From Thiosocius sp963736445 (GTDB taxonomy: Bacteria; Pseudomonadota; Gammaproteobacteria; Chromatiales; Chromatiaceae), in contig CAVTOY010000010.1 of the NCBI GenBank assembly GCA_963736445.1, forward strand, positions 165,260 through 229,259: DNA of 64,000 bases. Direction: 5' to 3'. The first letter of the stretch is position 1. Each line of letters begins with the position of its first letter. Shown piece by piece: positions 8,297-17,291 of this stretch. Position numbers and translations under genes: made by a program. Below the pieces are notes generated by a model. It was not told the origin of the DNA, searched no databases, and saw nothing but the letters and a program-made list of their open reading frames with translations.

Positions 8297-9040
8297 GTGA
8301 AATACCCAAGCGTCGCATTTGCGCTGAGTCTCGCTGCTGGTACGGTGTCGGCGGAATCGGTTATCACCATCAACGGCAAGACCATACGCAGCACACACGG
8401 TAGCATCATCGTGCAAAACAGTACGGTGATCGTCGACGGCAGGGTGGTGTCCGGAGAGGTCGTCGAGGGGTCCGGAAATCGTGCAAGCGAGCAGCGCGAT
8501 CTGGGTGACTTCGATCAACTGCGACTGCACATCAATGCCAACGTCACCGTCACTGCCGGACAGACGCCCAAATGCGAAATCACCGCTGACGACAACCTGC
8601 TTCCGCTGATTCTCACGCAGCGCTCGGGCAACACCCTGCGGATTAGCGCGCAGGAAAGCTACTCCACCCGCCAGGCGATAACGATCGCCATCGAGGTCCC
8701 TGTGCTGACGAGCGCCGAGAACAGCGGACCCGGCACCATCCGCATCGAAGGCGTCACGCGCGACACCGTCGCATTGGCGATCAACGGATCGGGCGACATC
8801 TCGGCGCGCGGACAGGTCATGCAGCTTGAGGCGGCCATCAACGGGTCAGGAGACCTGCGGGCAGCAGCGCTCGATGCGGCAACGGCGACCGTCAGCATCA
8901 ATGGGTCGGGCAACGCGGAAGTGCACGCCAGGGAGGCCGTTACCGCGAATATCAACGGCAGCGGCGACTTGTCCTATCAGGGGTCGCCCGCCAGCGTGAG
9001 CACGGTGATCAACGGCTCAGGCAACGTTCGCAAGAGATAA
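8297..9040 (+). CDS. Exported DUF2807 (GIN-domain) beta-helix protein
   Basis: The product has 247 aa from a GTG at 8297, giving a Sec signal peptide (MKYPSVAFALSLAAGTVSA); an in-frame GTG three codons earlier is also possible. The mature protein contains the DUF2807 head-domain pattern: LRLHINANVTVTAG, then repeats of (I/V)NGSG(D/N) at about 175, 195, 210, 225 and 240. The repeats would stack as turns of a right-handed beta-helix. Cell-surface or periplasmic location; function unknown. It is monocistronic. Confidence 0.7.
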   Translation: MKYPSVAFALSLAAGTVSAESVITINGKTIRSTHGSIIVQNSTVIVDGRVVSGEVVEGSGNRASEQRDLGDFDQLRLHINANVTVTAGQTPKCEITADDNLLPLILTQRSGNTLRISAQESYSTRQAITIAIEVPVLTSAENSGPGTIRIEGVTRDTVALAINGSGDISARGQVMQLEAAINGSGDLRAAALDAATATVSINGSGNAEVHAREAVTANINGSGDLSYQGSPASVSTVINGSGNVRKR

Positions 9041-9088
9041 GCGTACACAACCGGCGCGCATCGCCTTCACGTTGCAGCCGTCCTGACG

Positions 9089-9667
9089 CTATTCCCCACC
9101 CGGGTCCATTGGCTCACTCGGCTCGGGCTTGAGGAAATGCTCACGATAGTGAAGCAGCTCGGCGATCGAGTCCCGGATGTCATCTAGCGCAAGATGTGAA
9201 GAATCCTTGGAGAACCCGGCATAGACGCCGGGCGCCCATCGCCGGCTGAGTTCTTTGATCGTCGAGACGTCGAGATTTCGGTAGTGGAAGAAATCCTCGA
9301 GCGTCGGCATCAGACGCGCCATGAAACGCCGGTCCTGGCAGATCGAGTTTCCGCACATCGGCGACGCCCCTTTGCTTACCCAGTCTTTCAGGAAGGTCAG
9401 GGTGGCACGCTCAGCGGCCGCAGTATCGATGGTGCTCGCGCGCACCCGCTCGGTCAGACCCGACCCACCGTGTTGTTTGGTGTTCCATTCGTCCATGCCG
9501 GCGAGTACTGCATCCGGCTGGTGAATCGCCAGCACCGGGCCCTCGGCCAACTCGTTCAGCTCGGAATCCGTGACTACCGTAGCGATCTCGATGATCTGGT
9601 CGCTTTGCGGATCAAGCCCGGTCATTTCCAGGTCAATCCAGATCAGGTTGCTGTCCGAAACCGCCAT
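9089..9667 (-). CDS. orn: Oligoribonuclease
   Basis: The product has 192 aa, the usual Orn length. DEDDh exonuclease residues are visible: D and E in WIDLEMTGLD (residues 10-19), the central CGNSICQDRRF, and the final H-D in SSHLALDDIRDS. It degrades 2-5-nt RNAs and pGpG to mononucleotides, closing c-di-GMP turnover. It is divergent from the M48 peptidase and near rsgA, an arrangement seen in many gammaproteobacteria. Confidence 0.95.
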   Translation of the reverse strand: MAVSDSNLIWIDLEMTGLDPQSDQIIEIATVVTDSELNELAEGPVLAIHQPDAVLAGMDEWNTKQHGGSGLTERVRASTIDTAAAERATLTFLKDWVSKGASPMCGNSICQDRRFMARLMPTLEDFFHYRNLDVSTIKELSRRWAPGVYAGFSKDSSHLALDDIRDSIAELLHYREHFLKPEPSEPMDPGGE

Positions 9668-9818
9668 CCGTCGTCATCCTTCGTCGTTCTTAGCACAGGC
9701 CAACATTCTAACGGCTAAGCGAGGAAGCTGGGCGACCACCACGCACTACCCGGACCAAAACCGCGTGATAACTGCCGAAAACACCCTCGCCCGACGGTGC
9801 TGACGTAAACTGTTGGTT

Positions 9819-11081
9819 ATGGAGAGTTTTACCGTCGTTTTTCTTTCGGTGCTCGCGCTCGGACTGGTCCTGCAGCTGTGGCTTGCGGCGCGCCAGGCGT
9901 CGCACATCGTCGCACATACACAGCGCGTACCCGAGGCCTTTGCCGATCGCGTTACACCTGCCGAACATAAAAAGGCTGCCAGCTATAGCCTGGCCCGGCT
10001 CGGGGTGGAGCGCTGGGACCTCGCGCTGAGCGCGCTGGTGGTGGTTGTCTGGACCCTCGGCGGCGGGCTCAACTGGCTGGATACACGTTTCGCAGTGATG
10101 GGTCTTCATCCCTTGTGGGGCGGTGTCGTGCTGGTCCTTGCCACCGTTCTAATCGGCGGCCTGATCGATCTCCCCCTATCGGTCTGGCGCACCTTCGGCG
10201 TAGAGGCCAAGTTCGGGTTCAATCGCAACACACCAACCGGTTTCATCAAAGATAAGTTGCTGGCCGCCCTGCTGGCTCTGTTGTTGGGCGGCCCACTGCT
10301 GGCCGCGATCCTGTGGCTCATGACCAGCGCGGGGGATCTCTGGTGGTTTTGGGCCTGGCTAGTGTGGATGGGCTTCTCGCTGTTCGTAACCTGGGCCTAT
10401 CCAGTCTGGATTGCGCCGCTGTTCAACCGCTTCGAGCCGCTGAACGACCGACCGTTGCGGATTCGATTGGAACAGCTGCTGGAGCGTTGCGGCTTCAGGA
10501 GCAAAGGGATGTTCGTCATGGACGGCTCGCGCCGGTCGGCCCACGGTAATGCCTACTTCACAGGCTTCGGTGCGAACAAACGCATCGTCTTCTTCGACAC
10601 CCTGCTCGACGGTCTGGAGGCCGACGAGGTCGAGGCGGTCTTGGCCCACGAACTAGGGCATTTCAAGCGCCACCACATCGCCAAGGGCATGCTGCTCTCG
10701 TCCGCACTGTCACTTGGCGGATTGTGGCTGCTCGGCTGGTTGGCGCAGGAGCCCTGGTTCTACAGCGGGCTGGGGGTCGATAATGCGTCGCCGGCGCTGG
10801 CACTGGTGCTGTTCATGTTAGTGCTGCCGGTTTTCACGCTCTTCGTCAGCCCTCTGATGGCTCGCCTGTCACGCCGACACGAGTTCGAGGCCGATGACTT
10901 TGCAGCGGCGCAGACCGATCCCACTCACCTGATCAGTGGGCTGGTGAAGATGTACCGCGACAATGCGAGCACGCTGACGCCGGACCCGCTGTACTCGGCC
11001 TTCTACCACAGCCACCCACCGGCGCCGGTGCGTGTGGCCCACCTGTCATCTAAAATCCCCACACAATCTAACCCGGAGTAA
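9819..11081 (+). CDS. M48 family membrane zinc metalloprotease (Ste24/HtpX-like)
   Basis: The product has 420 aa from ATG 9819. It has about six membrane helices, the zinc-binding HELGH motif (about residue 277, in VLAHELGHFKRHH) and a downstream EFEADDFAA that supplies the third zinc ligand. The order of N-terminal helices and EAKFGFNRNTP is typical of the Ste24-like bacterial M48B group. It probably acts in inner-membrane protein quality control. It is co-directional with the small cytochrome and rsgA, only 5 bp before the cytochrome start. Confidence 0.88.
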   Translation: MESFTVVFLSVLALGLVLQLWLAARQASHIVAHTQRVPEAFADRVTPAEHKKAASYSLARLGVERWDLALSALVVVVWTLGGGLNWLDTRFAVMGLHPLWGGVVLVLATVLIGGLIDLPLSVWRTFGVEAKFGFNRNTPTGFIKDKLLAALLALLLGGPLLAAILWLMTSAGDLWWFWAWLVWMGFSLFVTWAYPVWIAPLFNRFEPLNDRPLRIRLEQLLERCGFRSKGMFVMDGSRRSAHGNAYFTGFGANKRIVFFDTLLDGLEADEVEAVLAHELGHFKRHHIAKGMLLSSALSLGGLWLLGWLAQEPWFYSGLGVDNASPALALVLFMLVLPVFTLFVSPLMARLSRRHEFEADDFAAAQTDPTHLISGLVKMYRDNASTLTPDPLYSAFYHSHPPAPVRVAHLSSKIPTQSNPE

Positions 11082-11086
11082 GCAGA

Positions 11087-11368
11087 ATGCCTGCATTCGC
11101 CCGCATTGCCCTAACGACGTGCCTGCTTGGACTGACAATAGGCGCGTTGGCCGCCGAGTTCGAGGCGGGCCCCTATCTCGAGCAAAACTGCTCGCGCTGT
11201 CACGGCACGGACATCTACACTCGCGAAAATCGCCGTGTCAATTCCTTCCCGGCGCTCCAGACCCAGGTCGCGTTCTGCGACGCCAACCTGGGGACCAAGC
11301 TCTTCCCGGAAGACCTGGATCTGCTGGTCGATCACTTGAACACCAACTACTACAAGTTCGACAACTGA
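11087..11368 (+). CDS. Small monoheme cytochrome c
   Basis: The product has 93 aa with a signal peptide (cleavage near LAA-EF) and one heme motif CSRCH at about residue 35. A likely distal Met ligand is not obvious in the remaining 55 residues; the other Cys (AFCD) is not in a CxxCH. It is therefore a cytochrome c-like electron carrier of uncertain ligation. It lies between the M48 peptidase and rsgA with very tight spacing (5 bp and 6 bp), so it belongs to that transcript. Confidence 0.75.
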   Translation: MPAFARIALTTCLLGLTIGALAAEFEAGPYLEQNCSRCHGTDIYTRENRRVNSFPALQTQVAFCDANLGTKLFPEDLDLLVDHLNTNYYKFDN

Positions 11369-11374
11369 TTGCGT

Positions 11375-12382
11375 ATGGCGCGCCGTAGGCTCAGCGAACA
11401 GCAGAAGGCGCGCATCGCAGGGATCCAGGAGAAACGCCGTCAGCGCGCGGAGGCGAAGGCCGAACAGATCCTCGGCGCCCCCGTCGAGGCGACCCAGCAG
11501 GTCGGCCGCATCGTCGTGCGCCATGGGCGGAATCTGCTGATCCGACCGCAGCAGGGCAGCGCCGTCCGAGGCATGCTACGCGCCAACCTCGGCGAGGTAG
11601 TCTGTGGCGACCGTGTCGTTTGGCAGCCGACCGGCGACAACGAGGGCGTCGTCGTGGCAGTTCAGCCACGCACCTCGGCACTGAGCCGACCCGGCGTCTC
11701 CGGCGCAGAAAAGGCCATCGCCGCCAACATCACGCAGCTGGTGGTAGTACTCGCGCCGCAGCCAGAACCCGCCGGCTACCTCGTCGACCAATACCTGGTG
11801 GCCGCCGAACGCATCGGGATCAACGCGCTGATCTGCTTGAATAAGTCGGATCTGCAGGATGTGGCCGGGCGTGCTGGGTTCCGCGCGCGATTTGCGCATT
11901 ATGAACCGCTGGGCTATCCCGTCATCCAGATCAGCGCCAAAACCGACCACGGCCTCGACCCACTGCAGCGACGGCTGCGCGGACAGACCAGCATACTGGT
12001 CGGCCAATCCGGCGTGGGCAAGTCTTCGCTGGTCAACGCCCTGATCCCCCGCGAGACGGTCACCGAGGGAGGTCTTTCAGACGCCACCGGCCTGGGTCGG
12101 CACACGACTTCGGCGGCCACGCTGTATCATCTCGAGAGCGGCGGCGAGCTGATCGATTCGCCAGGCGTGCGCAGCTTTCGACTGGGGCCGCTCACGCGCG
12201 AGCAGCTGGAGCGCGGTTTCCGTGAGTTTCTGCCGCTGATCGGCCAATGTCGCTTTCACAACTGTGTCCATCTCGCCGAACCCGGCTGCGCCATCCGCGC
12301 GGCGGTGGAGGCCGGCAAAATCCCGCCTCAGCGCCTCGAGAGCTACCAGCACATGGTCGCCTGCGCCAACGACGGCGCCTGA
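11375..12382 (+). CDS. rsgA: Ribosome small-subunit-dependent GTPase A
   Basis: The product has 335 aa from ATG 11375; a TTG two codons upstream is less likely. An OB-fold (residues about 45-105) precedes a circularly permuted GTPase: NKSD (G4) comes before GQSGVGKSSL (G1, about residue 212) and DSPG (G3). A C-terminal zinc knuckle (CRFHNC...H...GC) follows. It acts late in 30S maturation. It is the last gene of the M48-cytochrome-rsgA run. Confidence 0.95.
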   Translation: MARRRLSEQQKARIAGIQEKRRQRAEAKAEQILGAPVEATQQVGRIVVRHGRNLLIRPQQGSAVRGMLRANLGEVVCGDRVVWQPTGDNEGVVVAVQPRTSALSRPGVSGAEKAIAANITQLVVVLAPQPEPAGYLVDQYLVAAERIGINALICLNKSDLQDVAGRAGFRARFAHYEPLGYPVIQISAKTDHGLDPLQRRLRGQTSILVGQSGVGKSSLVNALIPRETVTEGGLSDATGLGRHTTSAATLYHLESGGELIDSPGVRSFRLGPLTREQLERGFREFLPLIGQCRFHNCVHLAEPGCAIRAAVEAGKIPPQRLESYQHMVACANDGA

Positions 12383-12486
12383 TCGGACTCGCGCTCCTAG
12401 CCCGCTTATCTGACCAACTTCCTACTGCGGACGCCTCTTGACCGGCAGATCGAGCACAGGACCCGGGGTCGGCTCGATCGAGGGGT

Positions 12487-12684
12487 TCAGAAGGCCCCCT
12501 CGAAACGCCAGGCGGGATCGTAGATCGCCGGGACCAGGTTGGCCGAGGCCGGCCCTTGCCGCAGCAGCTGGGTGCCCAATGCGGGACCCGGACGCTCGCC
12601 GGGCCGGCCGCCCAGCACCTTGGCCATGGCCTGGCGGTCGAGTTGTTCGTTTTGTTCCAGATCGCGAATGATGATCTTCGCCAT
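12487..12684 (-). CDS. Double-glycine-leader precursor peptide A
   Basis: The product has 65 aa from ATG 12684 (GGGGG Shine-Dalgarno-like sequence 8 nt upstream). The leader MAKIIIRDLEQNEQLDRQ-AMAKVLGG ends in GG at 25-26 and shares the I-x-D-L...LDRxAM..V.GG signature with the peptides at 33.9-37.3 kb. The 39-aa core is Pro/Arg/Gly-rich at first and ends in FEGAF, unlike the Asn/Gln-rich cores of the others. It is predicted to be cut by the C39 domain of the exporter 17 kb away. A small hairpin (12718-12731) lies in its 5' region. Its promoter is unclear. Confidence 0.65.
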   Translation of the reverse strand: MAKIIIRDLEQNEQLDRQAMAKVLGGRPGERPGPALGTQLLRQGPASANLVPAIYDPAWRFEGAF

Positions 12685-12920
12685 GTTGCTTACCCCCGGG
12701 TTGTTCGGCGACTCGATGATTGGACCCAATCTTCATCAATTATGCGTGTGATTTTCCGAGAATGCAGCCGAGAGTCGCCATTCGTCACTAGGAAACGGCA
12801 AGAAAATCACCGAATGCGCTGAACCTTGAGCGGTCAGACGTATAGCATCGAGAGCGAATCGGTGCCCACCCCACCGGCGCTATGATCAAAATACTGCTGC
12901 AAACTGCGGCTAGCCAGTCG
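12685..12920. other. Gap between precursor peptide A and the kinase gene
   Basis: This stretch of 236 bp contains the peptide A leader region with a GATTGG-AC-CCAATC dyad (12718-12731). It also holds a degenerate TGGC...CTGCA pair whose -24/-12 spacing is 2 bp too long. No convincing additional gene is visible. Confidence 0.4.
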
Positions 12921-14177
12921 TCAGTCGTCACCGCAAGAGGCTTGAAGACGTTGCAAGGCGCTGCGGGCCTCGGCGTTTTGTGGATCCATCTCGACAACGA
13001 GAGCATAGGCTTCGTAGGCACTGCTCCCAGGCGGCTCGCACAGCCGGCCCACGGCCATATGCATCTGCGCCACATCCAGCAGGCGATCTATCCGCGCCGC
13101 CACCTCTGGTGGCAGCGCCGGTGCCGACTCGGGCCGACCCCCCGTGTTGGTCGGCAGCGTGCCCATGACCTTCTCGATACCTGCGTCGGCTTCGAATAAC
13201 GGCAGGCCCTTTAGCGCCAGCCAGATGCCCGCTACGGCGACGACCACGAACAGCGCGGTCAGCCCCAGGTAAGCGGTACTGCGCCGGCCGACCCGGCGCC
13301 TGCGCGGTTCGGGTTTGCGTGCGGCCGATACGGCCTCAGGGCCAAGTATGCGGGTGGCGTCCTCGTCACGTGGCTGCGGCCGCGCGCGTTCGACAGCGTC
13401 GATCTCGGCGATCAGCTCATCAGCCGAGGCGAACCGCTCCAAAGGGTGTTTCGCCAGCAGGCCGTCGAGCACGTGCTGCAGCCAGACGAACTCGCTGGGC
13501 AAGTGTGGGATAGGCGCATTGGCGTGCTGCATGGCCGTGGCCAGGGCATCCGGCGCGCGGAAGGGCTTCTGACCAGTCAGTGTCTCGTAAAGCACCACGC
13601 CGAGGCTGTAGAGGTCAGAGCTCGGAGACAGGTCTTTGCCGGCCGCCTGTTCCGGACTCATGTACTCCGGCGTACCGATGGCCCAACCCTCGCGGGTGAC
13701 ACGCGTGCTTCCATCAACTGTCTTTGCGATGCCAAAGTCCGACAACACCGCCGTCCCGTCGTCGCGGAACAGCACGTTGCCAGGCTTGATGTCGCGATGG
13801 ATGAAACCATGATCGTGCGCATAACCGAGTGCCGCCGCGATCTGCCGCAGAACCGTCAGAGCCTGCAGCCGGGACCTGCCCTCGAGGATGTACTCTTTCA
13901 GTGTTCCGCCCGGACAGTACTCCATCGCCATAAAGTAGTCCCGGCCGTTGGCGCAGCCGATGTCGTGGATGGTGACGATATGCTGGTGCCGCAGCTTGGC
14001 GATAATTTTGCCCTCGTTGACGAAGCGTTCGCAGAACCCGCCGTCGGCGGCGATCAGCGAGGGTGACATCACCTTCAGTGCGACCTGGCGGCCGAGCGAA
14101 AGCTGTTGCGCCAAGTAGACGGTGGCCATGCCGCCTTCGCCGAGCACCGGTCCGATTTCGAAGCCGGGTATGTTCAC
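12921..14177 (-). CDS. Membrane Ser/Thr protein kinase (PknB type)
   Basis: The product has 418 aa. The N-terminal Hanks kinase domain (about 5-265) has the glycine loop LGEGGMATVY, the VALKVM lysine, catalytic HRDIKPGN, DFGIAK and the activation segment WAIGTPEYMSPEQ. A basic linker includes DATRIL, a Thr motif resembling FHA ligands. One TM helix (about 300-322) is followed by about 95 residues outside, with a TPR-like tail. It sits 55 bp downstream of the lipoprotein hydrolase on the same strand, so they are probably co-transcribed. It very likely phosphorylates proteins read by the FHA proteins of this locus and reversed by the PP2C at 22.5 kb; that link is inference. Confidence 0.92.
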   Translation of the reverse strand: MNIPGFEIGPVLGEGGMATVYLAQQLSLGRQVALKVMSPSLIAADGGFCERFVNEGKIIAKLRHQHIVTIHDIGCANGRDYFMAMEYCPGGTLKEYILEGRSRLQALTVLRQIAAALGYAHDHGFIHRDIKPGNVLFRDDGTAVLSDFGIAKTVDGSTRVTREGWAIGTPEYMSPEQAAGKDLSPSSDLYSLGVVLYETLTGQKPFRAPDALATAMQHANAPIPHLPSEFVWLQHVLDGLLAKHPLERFASADELIAEIDAVERARPQPRDEDATRILGPEAVSAARKPEPRRRRVGRRSTAYLGLTALFVVVAVAGIWLALKGLPLFEADAGIEKVMGTLPTNTGGRPESAPALPPEVAARIDRLLDVAQMHMAVGRLCEPPGSSAYEAYALVVEMDPQNAEARSALQRLQASCGDD

Positions 14178-14232
14178 GGCACCACGCTGGCGTCTTTAGT
14201 GAAGAGATGTCGCATCGGTTCGCTCCGGTCGA

Positions 14233-15186
14233 TCAGTGGCGGCGAGCCGTCACGCGCTCGCACTGGGTCTCGGGCAAATCCCGCTCGAGCTTTCGACAGA
14301 TATCGCGGGAGCCCTGCAGTGCACTGAGGACAGTTGGCCAGACAGCGCCCCAGCAGCAATGGTGATCGAAACCGGCCAACACGGCGAGCATGGCGTTAGG
14401 CTCGGCCTGCAGGGCCCGCTCGATCAACCAGGGCGGCACTGTGTCATCATCGCTACCTGCCAGATGCAGCTGCCGCACCTCGCGCCGCAGCGATGGCCCT
14501 GCGGCGGGATTCAAAGATGCGTCCAGCGGGCTGTAGCCATGCAGCCGGACCCAAGCCGCCGTGTCCAGGTTTGCGGCCACCGTCACGACCCGTTCGACCC
14601 GCTCGATACGCTGCGCCAAGAGCATCCCCAGAACACCGCCCCCACTGTAGCCGATCAGGGTCACAGGCCTGCGCTCATCGGCGTCGCGCAGCAGCCGCTG
14701 CAACGCCACCGTCATGCTTTCGACAACGGCCTCGCCGTACCGGGCGCTGGTCCATAGCCGCGGATCACAGGGCGGGGAGTCGTCAAGGCGATGGTAGCAG
14801 GGACGCGCAAGATACAGGGCATCGCCCGGGTCACCCAACATCAATTGGAGGGCCACCGGATTGCGCGTGGTCGGATCGCGGGCGACTCGCCGACCGCGGA
14901 TCCAGGGACTGCCGTCACCTTCGAGGTAGACGCGCAGACCCGATGAATCATTGAGCCGCCCCTTGCGCACATACAGGTGGCGAAACCCCGCTCCGTCTAC
15001 GGTCCCAGCCCCGAGTGCGTGGCGCTGCAACAGACTGTCAAATGCTTCCCCAGGCGCCGAGGCACAGCCGACAAGTAACGCAAGGACCCAGGCTGCAACC
15101 CCATACCACAGGGCGCGCCGCGCGCTGCCTCCCGCCGGCCCGAGTGAAGCCCTTTTGGGCTGGTCAGACAAAGGCAAGGCTTCCAT
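14233..15186 (-). CDS. Lipoprotein alpha/beta hydrolase
   Basis: The product has 317 aa from ATG 15186. An N-terminal hydrophobic segment with lipobox LLVGC (about residue 40) marks an outer- or inner-membrane lipoprotein. The nucleophile elbow GYSGGG (about residue 185), a late D in SDDDTVPPW and H in AGFDHHCCW are consistent with a Ser-Asp-His hydrolase. Substrate unknown (esterase or peptidase). It is upstream of, and probably co-transcribed with, the Ser/Thr kinase and divergent from the VWA-FHA gene. Confidence 0.7.
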   Translation of the reverse strand: MEALPLSDQPKRASLGPAGGSARRALWYGVAAWVLALLVGCASAPGEAFDSLLQRHALGAGTVDGAGFRHLYVRKGRLNDSSGLRVYLEGDGSPWIRGRRVARDPTTRNPVALQLMLGDPGDALYLARPCYHRLDDSPPCDPRLWTSARYGEAVVESMTVALQRLLRDADERRPVTLIGYSGGGVLGMLLAQRIERVERVVTVAANLDTAAWVRLHGYSPLDASLNPAAGPSLRREVRQLHLAGSDDDTVPPWLIERALQAEPNAMLAVLAGFDHHCCWGAVWPTVLSALQGSRDICRKLERDLPETQCERVTARRH

Positions 15187-15330
15187 TAGCTCCGGGCTGT
15201 TATATTTAATGGATGATGGTGGCAAAAAATGGATGACATAACCACGACCCGATGTAACCACGGTCTGTATGCATCGCAAGGTGAGGTAAGCGCGCACGGT
15301 TCACGTGCGTGGCGTCTATGTTCGGGGACC

Positions 15331-16956
15331 ATGATCGCAGATAGTCGTGTATTGATTTCGAGACACGCGGCGCGGGTGGCCTCGATGCTGCTCTCCTTGT
15401 GGCTGGCGTACTGGCCCTGCCAAACGGTGGCAGGACCCGATGCAGCGCTTGATCTGGTCCTGGTGCTCGACAATTCGCAGGCAACTGGATCCGCCGATCC
15501 GCAGCGCCGGCTGGTCGCGCTGCTCGACGAGTTGATCGGGGGCCTGGCAGCGGACGCCCGCGTTGGCCTGATGGCGTTCGATGACCTGGCCACACCTCTG
15601 GTTCCACTGACGCGGTTGGCCGACGGCGGCAGCGACCAGATCATCGACGCGTTGGCGACTTTGGGTTTCACGGCTGGACAATCCAACTACGCCGCCGGAC
15701 TGGAGCGCGCGATCTACGAACTGACGCAGGCACCAGGCGCCGATGCGCGTCTGGTCATCCTGCTACAGCATTCCGCAGCGATCGACGTCGGCGATCCGGT
15801 AAAGGACCAGGCATTCCGACGCTGGGCCGTGGAGGTGTTGGCTGGCAAGGCCGAGGACGCCGGCATCGAGCTGTGGGTGATCTCGCTCGGTCCCGGCGCC
15901 GATCCGGCCATGGGGTCAGCGCTGGCCGAGCGAACCGCGGGTGTCTCGGTCGAGTCGGCCTCAGCCGGCGAACTGCCCCGGGCGATCACTGCGTTGCGCC
16001 AACGCCTCAACCAGCCTGGGCGGGCGCCCGAACCCATGAAAACGGCGGCCGCGTTACCGGCCGTGACCGACGCTCAATCGTCGGCGCCCGAGATCGATAT
16101 TTCATCAACCCCACTCGAGCCGGTCCCCGCGGCCGCCGAAGCTACGGCCGATCGGGAGCCGGCGCCGCAATCGGTCAAGATCGATGAACTCGACCGCCTG
16201 CCCGAGCCCGCCGCAGGGGCGGTGAAACCCTTGGCCGCGACGGAACAGGCACCCGCCGGCTGGAAATGGCCATGGGACCCCGATTGGGACTCGAACCTGC
16301 AACTGCCTCCAGTCTCGCTGGACCCGCCGATCCGCCAAGCCGCGGCCATTGCCGCAGTAGTTCTGATCCTCATCGCGGCGGGGATCTGGTTCAGGCGGCG
16401 CCTGCGGCGCAGCCGCCCGCTCGCGGCCACGGCAGCGAAGCCACCGGTGCGCGCGGCCCGCCTGATCGACGTCGGCGGTGTCACCGGCCGCAACGCTTAC
16501 ACGCTCGGTGACAAGCTAGCGCGCGTCAGCCGCATGCCCGGAACCGATACGGACAATGTCGTGACCGTGCATATTCCCGAGGACGTAATAAGCCGGTCAC
16601 ACGCCTTTATCGAGCTGCGGCGAGGTAGCTATTGGGTCACCGACCCCGGCAGCAACAACGGCACTTTCGTCAATGGCAAGCGCATCGTCGGCAGCAGCCA
16701 GCTCAGACACGGGGACGTCATCAAGTTCGCCTCCCACGAGTTCCGGTTTGAGCGCCCCACCGGGAGCGCCGCGGCCGATCGCGAGGTCGCGGTCGGTCAT
16801 GCGCAAGATGTCGGTGAGGCGGCTACCACACTGTACGCCGGCGGCGGGGCCGAAAGCCGCACTATGCTGGCACCGCAGCGGGCAGACTCGCAAGAGGCCG
16901 GGGCTAAGGGTGCTGACACCGGCCAGGATCCCACCGTCGTGCGCCCGGCGAGTTGA
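15331..16956 (+). CDS. VWA-domain plus FHA-domain membrane protein
   Basis: The product has 541 aa from ATG 15331, preceded by GGGGA; a longer frame starts at 15229. A signal or TM segment is followed by a von Willebrand A domain (about 40-220) whose MIDAS is partly degenerate (DLVLVLDNSQATGS). Then come a Pro/Ala/Glu linker, a second TM helix (about 340-360) and a cytoplasmic FHA domain (about 395-480: SRSHAFIEL, GSNNGTFVNG). The tail has TTLYA, RTMLA and DPTVVRP, which look like phospho-Thr FHA-ligand sites. It probably connects an external VWA interaction to phospho-signalling by the neighbouring kinase. Confidence 0.8.
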   Translation: MIADSRVLISRHAARVASMLLSLWLAYWPCQTVAGPDAALDLVLVLDNSQATGSADPQRRLVALLDELIGGLAADARVGLMAFDDLATPLVPLTRLADGGSDQIIDALATLGFTAGQSNYAAGLERAIYELTQAPGADARLVILLQHSAAIDVGDPVKDQAFRRWAVEVLAGKAEDAGIELWVISLGPGADPAMGSALAERTAGVSVESASAGELPRAITALRQRLNQPGRAPEPMKTAAALPAVTDAQSSAPEIDISSTPLEPVPAAAEATADREPAPQSVKIDELDRLPEPAAGAVKPLAATEQAPAGWKWPWDPDWDSNLQLPPVSLDPPIRQAAAIAAVVLILIAAGIWFRRRLRRSRPLAATAAKPPVRAARLIDVGGVTGRNAYTLGDKLARVSRMPGTDTDNVVTVHIPEDVISRSHAFIELRRGSYWVTDPGSNNGTFVNGKRIVGSSQLRHGDVIKFASHEFRFERPTGSAAADREVAVGHAQDVGEAATTLYAGGGAESRTMLAPQRADSQEAGAKGADTGQDPTVVRPAS

Positions 16957-16983
16957 GGCTACCCCATTCGGCTATCTGGCCGG

Positions 16984-17115
16984 TCAAAATCGTTGCGGCA
17001 GCAGGTCTTCGAAATCTGACAGCTGCCATTGGTCTAGGTCATCGGTGGGCTCTGTTTCGGCCGTGACCCAAAAATCGATGTCGTTGTAGGCTTGGTCGTG
17101 TTCGTGCTGAGGCAT
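16984..17115 (-). CDS. Small acidic protein, 43 aa, unrecognised
   Basis: ATG at 17115 has an AGGAGCG ribosome-binding site 6-8 nt upstream. The peptide is strongly acidic (for example TAETEPTDDLDQW, SDFEDLLPQ) with no GG leader and no TM segment. A sigma-54-like element sits 61 bp upstream and a hairpin (17149-17162) sits near the predicted 5' end, the same layout as the precursor-peptide genes. It could be a co-regulated partner such as an immunity, chaperone or regulatory peptide. Its role is not inferable. Confidence 0.5.
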   Translation of the reverse strand: MPQHEHDQAYNDIDFWVTAETEPTDDLDQWQLSDFEDLLPQRF

Positions 17116-17148
17116 GGTTCGCTCCTGATTGGCTAGTCGTCTGACACG

Positions 17149-17162
17149 TCACCACTTGGTGA
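17149..17162 (-). promoter_or_regulatory. 5'-end hairpin of the small acidic protein mRNA
   Basis: TCACCA-AG-TGGTGA (read on the - strand) lies 14 nt downstream of the sigma-54-like element at 17176-17191, so at or near the expected mRNA 5' end. Confidence 0.4.
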
Positions 17163-17175
17163 TACAGACCAGACA

Positions 17176-17191
17176 ATCAGCAACCGTGCCA
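17176..17191 (-). promoter_or_regulatory. Sigma-54-like promoter of the small acidic protein
   Basis: On the - strand the sequence is TGGCACG-GTTG-CTGAT. The -24 half is perfect and the -12 half keeps the correct spacing but has GA instead of GC. A 22-bp dyad (17292-17313) lies about 112 bp upstream, close to the 117-119 bp used in the peptide genes. Confidence 0.4.
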
Positions 17192-17291
17192 ATCCTCTCT
17201 ATATTTCCATATTCTATTGTTTTTATTAGACTATTTTTTCTCCTCTTGAATCTGTCCGTAGGCCCAGTCCCGCACAATGGTTGGAATCTAG

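Noticed and set aside
12770..12796. Possible sigma-54 promoter for peptide A
   Set aside because: On the - strand TGGC and CTGCA are present near here, but the -24/-12 distance is 2 bp too long, and sigma-54 does not tolerate that well.
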